Part shown: positions 22,830-35,200 of the stretch, one piece after another
Numbering within the stretch: the first letter of the stretch is position 1
How the letters are laid out: the number at the start of each line of letters is the position of its first letter
Assembly (NCBI GenBank): GCA_013396635.1
Contig: WBMW01003931.1
Coordinates: forward strand, 473,347 to 537,346
Origin: Penelope pileata
Lineage: Eukaryota; Chordata; Aves; Galliformes; Cracidae
Direction of reading: 5' to 3'
DNA length: 64,000 bases
Position numbers and translations under genes: made by a program
The notes under the pieces: model-generated
What the model saw: the letters and a program-made list of their open reading frames with translations, nothing else
Databases searched by the model: none
Told to the model about the DNA's origin: nothing

Positions 22830-23260
22830 GTGCGTGCGTGGGCCGGGAAGGGCCTCCCCGTTACCGTAGCGACGGTGCTGCGCGCCCGCAGAGTGCGCTG
22901 GGGGAACTTGGTGTTTGCACCGGGTGACGGGCGTTTAGCACATACACGGCTGCGGGCTGGAAACGTGCGCGTGTTGTCCCTGCGTGTGCGTTCAGCGTTG
23001 TGTCGGAGATGGAAAGCTCCCTTGGAATTGCAGCGCAGCCTGAATTCTGTCATGGCACACAGCGTTGCTTCGGGCGTGAAGAGGGAGAGCGGTGGGAATG
23101 GCGTTATTACGGAGGGATGTGGAGGGGAGAGTGGGGCGGGGCCGTGGTACGGCACCTGGAGGAGTTCCTCTCATAAAGTAAAACTGAAAGTGAGCTCGCT
23201 GCCAGCGACCGGGCTTAGACACGGGATGACTCCTCGGCACCCCTCCTTCCCGCAGATCAG
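22710..23260 (+). promoter_or_regulatory. HLCS: CpG island at the HLCS 5' end
   Basis: GC-rich, CpG-dense sequence starting at the N gap and fading near 23260, in sharp contrast to the AT-rich surroundings. It covers the first visible HLCS exon and the start of its intron. This is typical of a housekeeping promoter; the core promoter is probably inside the gap. Confidence 0.65.
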
Positions 23261-26200
23261 CTGATTTACTTGAATTAAGGCTGTCTGAATGGGTAACTGA
23301 ATACCAGAATCAGAGCGAGGGCAGGCAACATCCTCATCTCCCCTTTTTGCTGATGTTCGGATTCGAATGGGTGTTTGCATTTCAGTTGTTAGCATTTAAT
23401 GTAAGTGGGCATTACAAAAACGTATCTATGAAATGTGTTGTTCCGTCTCTTCCAGAAGTAGAAAAGCTTTTTGTAAATTCCTTGGCCACAAAGGGTGTTT
23501 TCAGTGCAGTGCAAATAAGGATGTAAATGGCTCAAAACCAGTCTTTTGCTATCTAACGGTCAGGGTATTTCATAGTTCAAAGAGACAGTGACAGAATCTC
23601 AGAGTCCCTCACAGGACAGTTAAACAGTTGTTAATTCATGATCTGATAAAGCTTTTGAAAACAAGACCAAATAATTGTGCCTCTCTTCAGAAGAGTTCTG
23701 TGTAAATTTCCTCGGATTATTGTTTTCAAAATCATATTTCAGGAAATCTGTGCTGTTCTTTGCTCTACTTATGCTCATTTCTGAAATAGCTTCTCCCCAG
23801 TCCTTGCATACCAAGCACATTTTTTTTGTCTGCTGTGTTATTCATGCAGACTGACTTCATAAGCTTGTCAGTTTATTTGCGTCTATGGGAGTTAGGAAAC
23901 CCTCTAGGGAACCACATATTGGCTTGATGCTTGGCGTAAAGTCCATGCTCTTATTCATAGTGTATTTGTCTCTTAAAAATACATATTGAAAGTTACTGGG
24001 TTTGATTGAGTCCCTGTGCAAGAGACCTGCCACCCTACACCTCAGCCCCGTGACACACGAGGGCTCTGACCAAACGGCATTACAGATGGAGGCAGCAGCA
24101 CTGTGGAGCGCTGCGTCATCCACTGACTGCTGTGAAGAATAAAAGGTTAACTGTCATGCTTTTATGGCTTCTGGGAAGCTAGCTGAGCTGTCTTGGTTTC
24201 TAAATAGGTGCAACCGCCACTGGACTGCCATCAGGAACTTCCTTCTGATAAATGGCAACCTATCAGTTGTTATTTGTTTAATTTTTTGGGATCTTTAATC
24301 AAATCAAATGTCTAAGATTGTATAAAGCTTCATCAGTTCAGTTCACTTTCCTGTGTTAGGTAGCAGTTATATATTCTTGCAGCTCCCGTGTGCAGTAAAG
24401 CTGGCTGAATGGCAAGTTAGCCAGTCTGTCCTCTTGGATTTTAGTTATATAAGCAAGACTTAATATTGCAGTGTTGCCATTTACATGTGGAGTAAGGTAT
24501 ACATGTAGCGTATTCTGAGGAAATTCTCTCATCTTTCTACGTGAAGTTACTGAAAGCATACAAAGCATGTGTTTCTAGTATAGTTCAGTGCAGTATCTAC
24601 ATAAAATTGGATGTAAGGTGCTATGGAAACATATTATATATTGAAAAGTTTCCAGGTTCTTAATACTGTTCTTTTGTGTACTGATGCCAGCTGTTGAGCT
24701 TTATTTGCTACTTGGTGAGAACAAGAGAGGGAACAATTTTGATAATTTAATGAGTAAAAGTGCTTGCCCGAAGGTCTGCAAAGTGGGTAGACTGCCTTAA
24801 GGGCAAACTTTGAAATATTTATTTCTTTAAGTTTAGAGTTATATACTGAATGAATTATTTAGGTGCTAATACATGAAGATTTAATACTTTCAAAAGTACC
24901 CTCTCCTTTTATTTCAAATCTTCCTTTAAGATTAGGAATTTGTACCAATTCTTAGGAGGCTGTACATGTCCACAAAATATAACTTTCTTTATATAACTGT
25001 CTTTACAAAAGAAGTCCTGAAACTTCATAAGTTAGGTAAATCAGGTATCCAAAGAATTATACCCGTGTAATATATAGTTCCTGGGTCATTTGTGGCTCAC
25101 AGGCTGACGGGTCTTTTGGCAGACAGATGTAGAGGCTTAGCTGTGGGACTGTGTTTCCTGGAGGATTGATACCTAACTAGAATGAATGCCACCCGAATGC
25201 TAGCCAGGTAAAGGCACTGTGCTGACTGACCAGGCAGGCTGTGTGTTGTGACTGCCTTCTCGGGCTCTGCCAAAGATCAGGCAGTGCTCTTCAGCCATCA
25301 GGAACCAGAACTGAGGCAGACGGAAGGAGGAGGCAGGGTGGCCTGCAGTGTTAGAGAGAAGAATTGGGTTGAATGAAGGATGTTGCCAATGGCAGAGTCC
25401 AGTGGCAAATGGCCCGCAGAAGTCACAGTGCCAATGGCACAGTTGTCTTCAGTGGCTCACTTGGTTGTGTACTTCTGCTTTAAAGCTGAATGCTGGAATC
25501 TGAATTGGCTTCAAAGCTTGGGTGGTCAGTTTTTATTTCACTTTTGACATGTCCCTTCTTAATGGTTCAGATGATTTCCCCTTCTTCCTTGTTTTCCCCC
25601 ATGAAATTGTAGAGACTCTTCATGTAAAGCTGAAGGGCTAGATTTGAATTTGGTCTGGGGATAATTTGAAAAAAATTATTTCATCAGATATTCCATGTAG
25701 AGACTATTTTTTTCTCTTTTCTTTCAGCTCCTCGATGATTTAAACAGATGGAGTCTACTTCTCATTTCTCCTTTTATTTATCCTGATAAGTTACTAGAAA
25801 CAGAACATATAGCTTTTGTGACAGAAAGTGTTTCAGCTCAGACAGATAACTTGCAGAAAGTACCTGTCTCTTCAAAAGAGGTAAGCAGTTCTCTTTGTGT
25901 CTTGTAAAGAAAGCAGTACTGAGAAGTCTAGCATTGACATAGACATAGAAGTAGGCATAACTCTAAACATTTGAAGGAAACAAATCAATGCCAGATAGAT
26001 TTTGTACATTTATAGTTATTTGGAATAAAAACGTAATGTAGTCATTAAACGTGATCGCTTTTAATACTATAGTTCTATTTTATATTTCAGATAAACTCAC
26101 ACACATTTTACTGAGGGTTTTTTTAGCAGCACATTTCTCTGGGTGCAGACAGGAACTGCAGAATTCCATTGTGACTGGTTAAAGCATATATAGTTAGGTA

Positions 26201-29200
26201 TGTTGAACATGAAAAAAACAGATTTATTGCTGTCATGCTAAGACAGATCAGAAGTCCGTTTAACTCGCTCAGTATGCTGTTTCTGACACTAGCTAAAAGA
26301 AATGTCTCAATAAGAATACAGAAAACAAATGTATGTTATGATTTCTGAAAAGCTCCTCAAGCCTTTGACAGAGTGATTGCAAAAAGTTGAAATGGAAACT
26401 TTTCTTGGAAACTTCCTTCCATTGTGATTTATAAATACAAGTTTGGTATTATATGCTTGAGTAATTTTGTCAAAGTTTATAGCAGGAAGGCCAAAATAAA
26501 GTTCTTAATCTCTTTGCTTTTCTATAAAATGCATGAGGGAATGGTAATACTTCTTGTTTGGAAATCTGCAAATAATGTTTGACCTTTAATACGGTACTGA
26601 CAAAATGTTTTTGAGGTATCTGGAGATGTAAACTATGCTAGTACTGAAATCTGTATGGCAAGCATGCTTAAGAAAATATTAATGTCCTAGATACTTAGAA
26701 ATCTTAAAGCGCCTTCTCCATCATGATATTGGAAGTGGAAAGACATGGATGTAAAAGATGATGTTCTAAAATTTGACTTATGGGTTATGAAGCACCTCTA
26801 AATGTATTATGCATAGAAATTAGTATCCAGATCCTATCAAAACTTATTATGAACTTGAGGCAACTTCTTTTCCCCCTAAATTTTAGTCCCTACTTAGTAC
26901 CCCACAGAACCATCTGTCGTCCCTAGTTTCTGGCGTCAGGTTACAAGGTCCTTTTACTTGTTAAAGGAAACTTGTCACATGTGTCAGTGGTTGTGGTTCA
27001 TCAGCTCCCCTGGATGAGGAACATGCATTTGCCAGGCAACTTGTTTTGAGAGATGATCCAGGAGTAGGCTGCTGTAGCAAACATTGAGAACATAGTGTTT
27101 GGTAAATAGACTTATCTAACTTCAGTGCAGGAACAGAAGGACAGATTGGGAATGGGCACAATTCCAGATGTGTCTGCAACCTGATTTTTAGTACCTTCAC
27201 CCTCCACGTAGGCTTCTCAATTGAGAACAGAGCACGCTTATGGAACGTGTTAGTCCTTGCCCTCGAGAGGAATGATGTCCAGGTGAAATGCTGCACCGGG
27301 TAAAATCAGTATCTCCATGGAGATCAGACTGTGAGGACTGGAAGTACTAGAAGTTTGTTGAGAGATCTGAAACATTTTCTGCTGAAGCCTTCTGACCCTG
27401 GTCCCAGCTGGCCTCATAGAAGTAGCTGCAGTAGCTGGTTTGTAGATGGTTTTTTTTTTTGCCTTTGATGTAAATCAGTGGAATCCATCCAGGTGGGCTC
27501 TGCTTGTGGGAGATAAATTAGACAGGATACCTTTCTGCATTGTTTCATAGTGCACCTGGGGAGTGCTGGGCCAACTCAGGCAGAAGACTAAGGGAGATTT
27601 GTAACATAGGTCCACAAAGGCAACATGTGGGTTGAAGCACTGGTTTACTGTTCTTTTGAGGTTATTAGGCAGAGTTGTGGGTTGCTTTTTGTGTGTATGT
27701 ATTTTTTTTNGACTGCATTCAATGCTGTCATTGAATACTGCGGGATTAAACAAAGCGCGTTCCTCCTCGTGCAAAGGTTATATAAACAGTTGTGTTTTGC
27801 AGTGCGCTCTGAAGGTCAGCAGTGCAGGTGCTGCTGAACCATTACAGAGAAAGTGAATTCCGAAGCTGAGAGCTTTCTTTTGAGGCTGTGTATGCTTTGC
27901 TTGTTTTCTTTCTTTTGATGTGCCTGTGTAAGTATTTTGACTTCCTGCGTAAGATAAAGCCACATAAAGAAACAGTGTCTAAGGTAAAGTTAGGACCACG
28001 AGAGACTTAGTTCCTCTCTCTATAGAATATGTGCAGAGTATAGGTGCAGCAGTACCATGCTGATACTTCTCAGGCTTGAGATGGAGGGAGAGAACTGTTT
28101 AAATCGTTTGGCTTTCCCGCAGAAACTCAACTGTTACAGCCAGGTGTTGTGGGAATCAAAGCTGTATCAGAGATTCCTGTCATTTTGGATAAGCTTCCAC
28201 TGTGGGTGCCAATTTAAAGGAAGAAAAGAGTCTGTTTACTACTTACTGGTGGTGGTTCTTTGATGTCGATGCCCATGCCAAAATATGCATGGTCAAAGTG
28301 TTCCTTGTTTATCTGAAATGCCACTGTGATATTTATAGACACCCTTTTAGGAAACTGTGACTTTAAAATACCTATTTTAGTAAATTTCTGAGTGCATGGA
28401 AGGCCTTGAGTTCAGAATAGTGAAAAAGAATGTAGCTTTATGTCCTGTTAAGGAAATGTTTGTTACATATCAACCAGCTGTGAAACTGCTTGATCCTGGT
28501 GTCACTATTTCTTCTTGGCCTTTTTGCATTCTCCTCTTTTATTTTCCCTCTCTTTTCCCTCACCCACTGAATATCCACCAGGATCAGGCTGATGTCTGTG
28601 TTCTTCTCACAGAGCTCAATGTGGAGACTACACCAGACCTTTCATATCAAATATAAGAATTATTTAATAACTGTCATGCATAGATGTGCCAGAGGAATAG
28701 CAGATACCTTCTGCAAGTTGCCCCTGGCTTCCTGTCTAGCAGCAAGCTGTCTGTAGCACTCCTGACACACGGTACAGTTCTGTTCCCCACCACGCTCTTC
28801 TTAACTCCTGGTTCAGTGAGCAGCCCCACGAAGCAGCCATGTCATGTTTCTCATTTGGTGATCCAGTTCAACGAAGCCAGGTGCATCAGCTCGTGCTGCT
28901 TTGCCCTCTGGTGGCTGTCCTGTCTCAGGGGCAGGACCTGAGGTCCATGGCCCCGACTGCACTGTTTGTGACCAGGGAGATACAGTGCAGCAAGCTCTGA
29001 AACAAGGTCAGGTGGCAACATGGAGCCATTTCTGAGGAAGATGAGAATAATTCCTTTTCCACATGGAAACAAGTAATAAACACTTTTGCTATTACTGTCT
29101 TGACTACTGCTGCCCCTCTGCATGCCCCATCCCATGCAGCTGATGGGACAAGAAACAGATTTCTGTAGCAGAAACACGAGCCCAGTCCTCCGACCTGCAC

Positions 29201-32200
29201 CCACATTGCAGACAGGGACATGTGACGTATGGAGCTCATAATCCACAACGCTGCACTGCTGAGTACCTGCGTTCACCCAAAAATGGCATCTATAAGGACA
29301 AGTTTTGGCTTTGGAGAGCAGAAGCTGAATGATTCCTCGAGAAATTGGGTCAGAGCGCGTGGTGAAGGAGAGCATGCGTTGCTCCTCATCGCCCACGGCA
29401 CAACCCCAGGCAGACTTTATCTTTGTTTGCATTTTCTTTGGAATGAAAAATGTTTACATTCTGCTACAGACAGTAATAATTAGTTTATCAATAATCCACA
29501 TAAAATACTGAAACTAAAGAGGAAAAAGACTATGGTTTTATTTTATTATTGCTCTGTGTACATCACTTCACTAGAAGTGCTTTTAATTCTGCTGCCTCTG
29601 GCAGTCAGCTTTCAACATAGACGGGGACTGTAAGAACTCCTGTGTTCCTGTGGCCTACAAGAATTTCTAGACAGAAAGGACTTTCTTTGTACAGCTGTCA
29701 GTGATCTGTCACTGATTTCAGCTGAAACTGACGTGGATCCAGAATGCAGAAGTATAAATAATTTATCATCTCTAAGTAAGCACTAACCTTTCATTCTGTA
29801 TTATGATAGAATTTCAGTGAAGATTTCTAGTCATAGCAGGAAAGCTTGGCTGGTTTGAAAATATTCTCTGAGGGCTTTTGTTCTGTTTTGGATTGTTGCA
29901 TTAGCAGAATTTCAGGTCATATGCCTTGGCAACAGCCTCTTTGTGAAATTCTTTTGTTTATTCACTTTATTTGCACTAGACAGCGATAACTACTTTTTAT
30001 TTGTTAGTATGTCTAATATTTTACTTGGTGGCATGAAAAAAGGTAAAAGCGTCAATATATGAGACGCAAATCACAGTTTGCAGGTGATGTGTATGGATGT
30101 TAGTTGTTTGTGCCTGTTCTCTGGGTAAGAAAGGACATCTTAAAAACGGTATGACTCTCTTAACTTCCACCATAGGAAGTAGCCCAAAGTCACATGATGA
30201 AGAAAAGAGGGGGCTATGGAAGACTTGGCTTGAAAGACATGCAGAAGAGAAGAGATGCAGGTTTTCATCGGGATGAAACCGTGTACTCTGAAAATTCTTA
30301 GATACTGAATGTCTGGTAATGGTTGCCCTCTTGTTGAATTCCTGGGCAAAGAGACATGGCAGTAGCACAGCACTTGGAGAAAGTGCTGGTCAGGGGTAGT
30401 AATATGTGCACGTCTGGGTTTAACAAACCTTTCCTGTTTATGTGTCACTTCCATAATGCTTTTCTTGAGAACAGAATTTTTGATGTAGCAAGCAACCTCA
30501 ATCTTATGTGCTTACTTAATGCTTGCAATATAATAATAACGTTACTTTTGACACTTGAATTTGCCAGTTGTGCTGGTTTGGTTTGGTAATGTCCCTCTGG
30601 CCATGCCTATTGTTGTGATGCTTTTTAATACCGGAATCTTTAGAGAAGGAAGGGCAGATTTGATTCAGTTGATCTCGCAGAGGCATGATACTGTTGGTAT
30701 TTTGATACTTTTCTGTAGCCTTTTCAAGCTGAAAAATGTGCATGTGGTTTATTCTTAGATTGTGAAGTGGTCGGACTATTGTTCACCGTTGGCCTATAAA
30801 CCCGGGGAACCTTATAAATTAATTGCTGAAGCAAGTGTAGATAATTTCAGTAACCTTGGAATAGCATTCATGGAAGACAGGCTTCAAATGGATAACGGAA
30901 TGGTTCCACACAAAATTGTTTGTGAGTATTTCCACAAATTGTGTTTTTTTAGCGGTAAAACATGTTTGTCTTAGAGCTATTTTAGGGCTGTGCATATAAT
31001 CTTCTAGTTTACATAAATAAACATTTTGCATTGTGGGAGTAGAGAGATTCAAATCAGAGTAAGCAAAATTTTATTGAAATATTTATGTGGTTCAGAAGCT
31101 GAAAGAAATAATTTGCCATATGAGGAGTAGTTTTCTCTCTTCTTTCTCAGTTTTCTCTGCAAGTTTTGCTCGCAATAGTTACCTTTGCCCTTCTTTTCTC
31201 ATTTGTACATGCCGGAATTTTTTTTATCTTTGCATTTCTATTCTTTTGAGGGGGGAGGAAGGAAGAGTTTACCAATTCAGATTTGCTGGTTTTTCCTTGG
31301 ATTTTAGCTCTCATGTCTTGCTATAGCTGTTTATGTCTTCCTTTCTGCAGACTGGAAACAGTCCAGATGTTTTACTGTCTTCTCTTACTTGCGCAAAGCT
31401 TTTAATTTGCTGCCTGCAGCAATGCAAGAAAGATGGTTCAGTGTTTCCATCTTACCCAATATCATCACTTTAATAGCTTATTTCCAAATAATATATTTCA
31501 AAATTGTTCATTTCAAAATAACAGCAAGCATTTTGCACCCTGCCCTCCTTAAGAGATTTATTTTTCCAGAGGTACTTCTCATGCTGTATTTTGTCTGGTT
31601 TTTTAGTCACAGACAAAAATAAGCTGAAAAGCCAATAGATTAACAAGAACTTCCTTTACTGTTGTTCCATTAAGAACACGTCTGGATCATATACAGTATT
31701 TGTCAGGTTTTATTTTTGTCCAAATCTATGTGTGTTCCCAATGGATGTGTTGTTTTTTTTTTTAAATATTCCCTGTAAATGACAAGTGTTACACTCTGTC
31801 AGACTTTTCCGAAGTCATGATGGTTAATCACCTGTGTTATGAGTATGAATTTATTATATTCAAGGGAGTGGTAGGGTTTGGTGTGTCAAATAGATGAAAT
31901 TTGTAGTATTCTAGATGATTTTTACTGAAATTAAGCCTAGATTCTGCTGGCTTGGTAAGATCTTTTAACACAATTTTCCTAACTCCTTTTTCTTATTCTT
32001 TAACTCTTCCAGCTGTCCATTTACAGGAATCTACTCTGAAGGAGTTGACACAGGTGTCACCGTCTGTGAATGAGAAGAGTGAAAGCACTGCACAGATGAA
32101 TGAAGTAACTCCTACTGCTACTTTTGGGACTACTGTTAAAACAGTAGCTGAGACTGCAGGACAAGATGATCTGGACAGAAAAGAGAAATCTAAGCTAGAG

Positions 32201-35200
32201 AAAGAAAGTGAGCATGAAGATGAATCCAGCAGCCTATCTGACAAAGAGACTGGTTTTGGAGAACATCATCACTTGCATCTTTCCAGCTGTCGTGAATGTC
32301 TGCAGCTTGAAAACAGCACTATTGAATCAGTCAAATTTGCCTCTGCGGAAAACATTCCAGAAATTTCTGATGATTGCAATGGCAAACTGGAAGAGAATAG
32401 TGATTGTCTAGCAACAGGAATAAAGAGAGTAAACCTTGCTGGAAAGCCCCCTAATATATTGGTTTATGTTGGCTCTGAAGCTGCAAAAGTGGAATTTGAG
32501 AAAGTAAAATCAGTCCTTCAGGAATGCATTGATACGGACAGTTACACCATCTACCAGCTGCATGAGGAAGAAGTTCTGAAAGCTCCATGGATTGATAATT
32601 CACTGCTGTTGATCATTGCCACGGAGAAGCCCATTTCTGAGAAGAACCAAAAACAGTTTATGAAGTTCTTATCTAAAGGTGGAAAGATTCTAGGGTTTTC
32701 TTCCTCTTTTATATTTGATGGTATACAAATAAAGAGAAAAGACAATCTGGAGAAGACTATTCATGAACTAGTGGTCTCTAAAATGGACAGTACTGAAATT
32801 AAATTAAATCTTTTGATCAGTGGCTGTATTTTTAAGGAAGTGATGAAGGAAAGGAGCAGCAAAATGAAGGCATTGAGTCACTTAAATAATGCTGATAAGG
32901 ATATAGTTATTGTTCATCTGCCTTATGGAGATAGTGGAGGAGAAGCCATTCTTTCTCAGGTACTGTGTTCGCAAAAGCATTAATTTGCTCGTTGCTACAC
33001 AATGCTATGGTGTTCTAGAAAAGTTCATTTATTCCTATTGCATGCTCTTTGGGATGCTTTTCAAGGGACAGATATGGATAGATGTCTTTGTGAATGTACA
33101 AGGACTGAGTACTGAATGGTTTTCACTTGATCCTCTGGAAATTTAAAGAGTGGTAGAAAAACGTCACTGCTGTTCCAGTTCCTTGTTTTCACTGTGTAGT
33201 CACGCACATGTAGATTGCACACAATTGCAGTGTGTGGTAGAGGAGACAAAAGATATGCATAATAAGGAAACATCTTCAAAAGCAGAGCTATCCTTTTCTA
33301 CTGCTGGAAGTTCCACAGTCATACAGCTGTGTACTTTGCGGACTTTGGGAAAAGGGAACAGGAAAAGCAGAGTTATTGATGAATTCAGGGTCAAGGCTTA
33401 TACTGACAATGTAAAATCAGACTTCCATACAACAATATGAATTATGATGAAAAGGAGTCAGAAGAGGAAATAAAGCTTGCAAGAAACTTTGAAAAATTCT
33501 CTTAAGTTTTACGGTTAAGGTAGCTGGATCTCTGTGGAAGTTTGTGAGTAGTAAATCAGAAAAGTTCCCAGACTCTAGTATTGTTGCATACCATGTATAC
33601 AAAAACTGCCATACAATTTCTTGTGTGAACAAGTAGCTATAGTAAAGACTAGTCTCTGATGGCACTGAAATGCCCCTGTTGATTTAGGTCTGCTGGTACT
33701 ATTTTTCTGGCATTGTTTCCCTTTTCTCAGTTCTGTTTGTATCACAGCACTGTGAATGAAATGTATTGTTTCCTGCTTTCTTTAGAAGTGTTCTGGGTAA
33801 GGATAATTTCTAGGTGGATGTAAGCTTCGTAGTGTTGACCTTGCTGATCTGTAATTTAGAAAACAAAACACTTTTATGCATCTTGAATGTGTTTCTTCTG
33901 TTTACAGTCAAAATTGAAACAAATGGAAATTGAATTAACCTTTTTTGTTTTCTAAAAGTTGACAAGTATGTTTTCAGTCAGTAATACAAGCTTATAATTT
34001 TGAGGGGGAGAGGTCTGGTCAGCTGGAAACACTCTTTTTTTTCCCTGAGTCTTCCTTCAGGCTTTTAACTTTTAAATATGTAGCATTCTGCATCTAACAA
34101 GTAGCACAGAGCACCTCCAGGGGTGGAAGTAGAAAGGTATACAATGAGTAAAAAACTTACTATCTCCACTTAAGCAACTACATACCTCTTCAGCATGCAT
34201 CCCAGCAACTACATACCTCTTCAGTGTTAAGGTATTGTGATTGCTATTTAAAAAACAACAAACAAACAAACAGAACCCCACTCCTTCAAACAATTGAACG
34301 GTTAAGTTCAAGTGTTCATAACTTTTTTGTTATTGTTGCTCTCTGTCTTCCTGGATAAAGTATGAGGAGCCTTCCATGGGTATGTTAAAGGTAAATGTTT
34401 GTTGCTGACCACAGAAATATTTACAGATATCTGGCTAAAGTTCTGAGTGATAAAAGGGATGATAAGAGTTACCATTAAGTTTAGAAAATAAATCTGTGTC
34501 CTGGGAGTAGACATCTACCTGAGTGTATAGTCTGTGCTATTAAAACATGAGAGATTTCAGCCGCTTCCTAGTAGACCTTTTCAAGTGAATCTGAAGGTAA
34601 CTCGTGCATTTTGTTAGCTCTCTTATGTTGTGGTTTAACCTGGCAGGCAGCTCAGCACCACACAGCTGTTCACTTACACTCCCCCATGGTGAGATGGAGA
34701 AGAGAACTGGGGGGAAAAAAAGTAAAACTCGTAGGTTGAAATAAAGGCAATTTAATAGGACAGGAAAAGAAAGGAAAATAATATTGACGAACAAATATGC
34801 GGAACAAGTGATGCATAACGCAGTTGCTTGCCACCCACTGACCAGTGCCCAGCCAGTCCTCAAGCAGTGGCTGCATCTGGCCAGCTCCCCCAGTTCTATT
34901 GCTCGGCATGACACCATGTGGTATGGGACATCTCTCTGGCCAGTCTGGGTCAGCTGTCCTTGCTGTGTCCCCTCCCAGCTCCTTGCTGGCATGGTAGTGT
35001 GAGGAGCTGAATGTCTTTGGTTTTGTGTAAGCATTGCTTAGCAACATCTGAAACATCCGTGTGTTATCAGTGTTATTCTCATCCTAAATCCAAAACACAG
35101 CATCATACCAGCTACTGGGAAGAAAGGTAACACTATTCCAGCTTAAACTAGGACAATCCCATCAGTTTTTCAAGTTAAATCTGCTAGCATTTTGGAAACT

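Larger units (their letters stand above)
25881..30758 (+). other. HLCS: HLCS intron, containing a contig join and repeat copy 2
   Basis: 4.9 kb as assembled, including the single N at 27710 and the 914-base repeat copy 27711-28624. The length is therefore uncertain. A 193-codon minus-strand open frame at 28851-29432 is not supported as a gene. Confidence 0.7.

Noticed and set aside
21886..22927. Long open frames (215-303 codons) spanning the gap
   Set aside because: Most of their length is N. The real HLCS frame at 22710-22829 is a third frame that ends at a splice donor.
34540..35056. Two minus-strand open frames of 128 and 164 codons
   Set aside because: They are antisense readings through the LTR and its flank, with no protein similarity.
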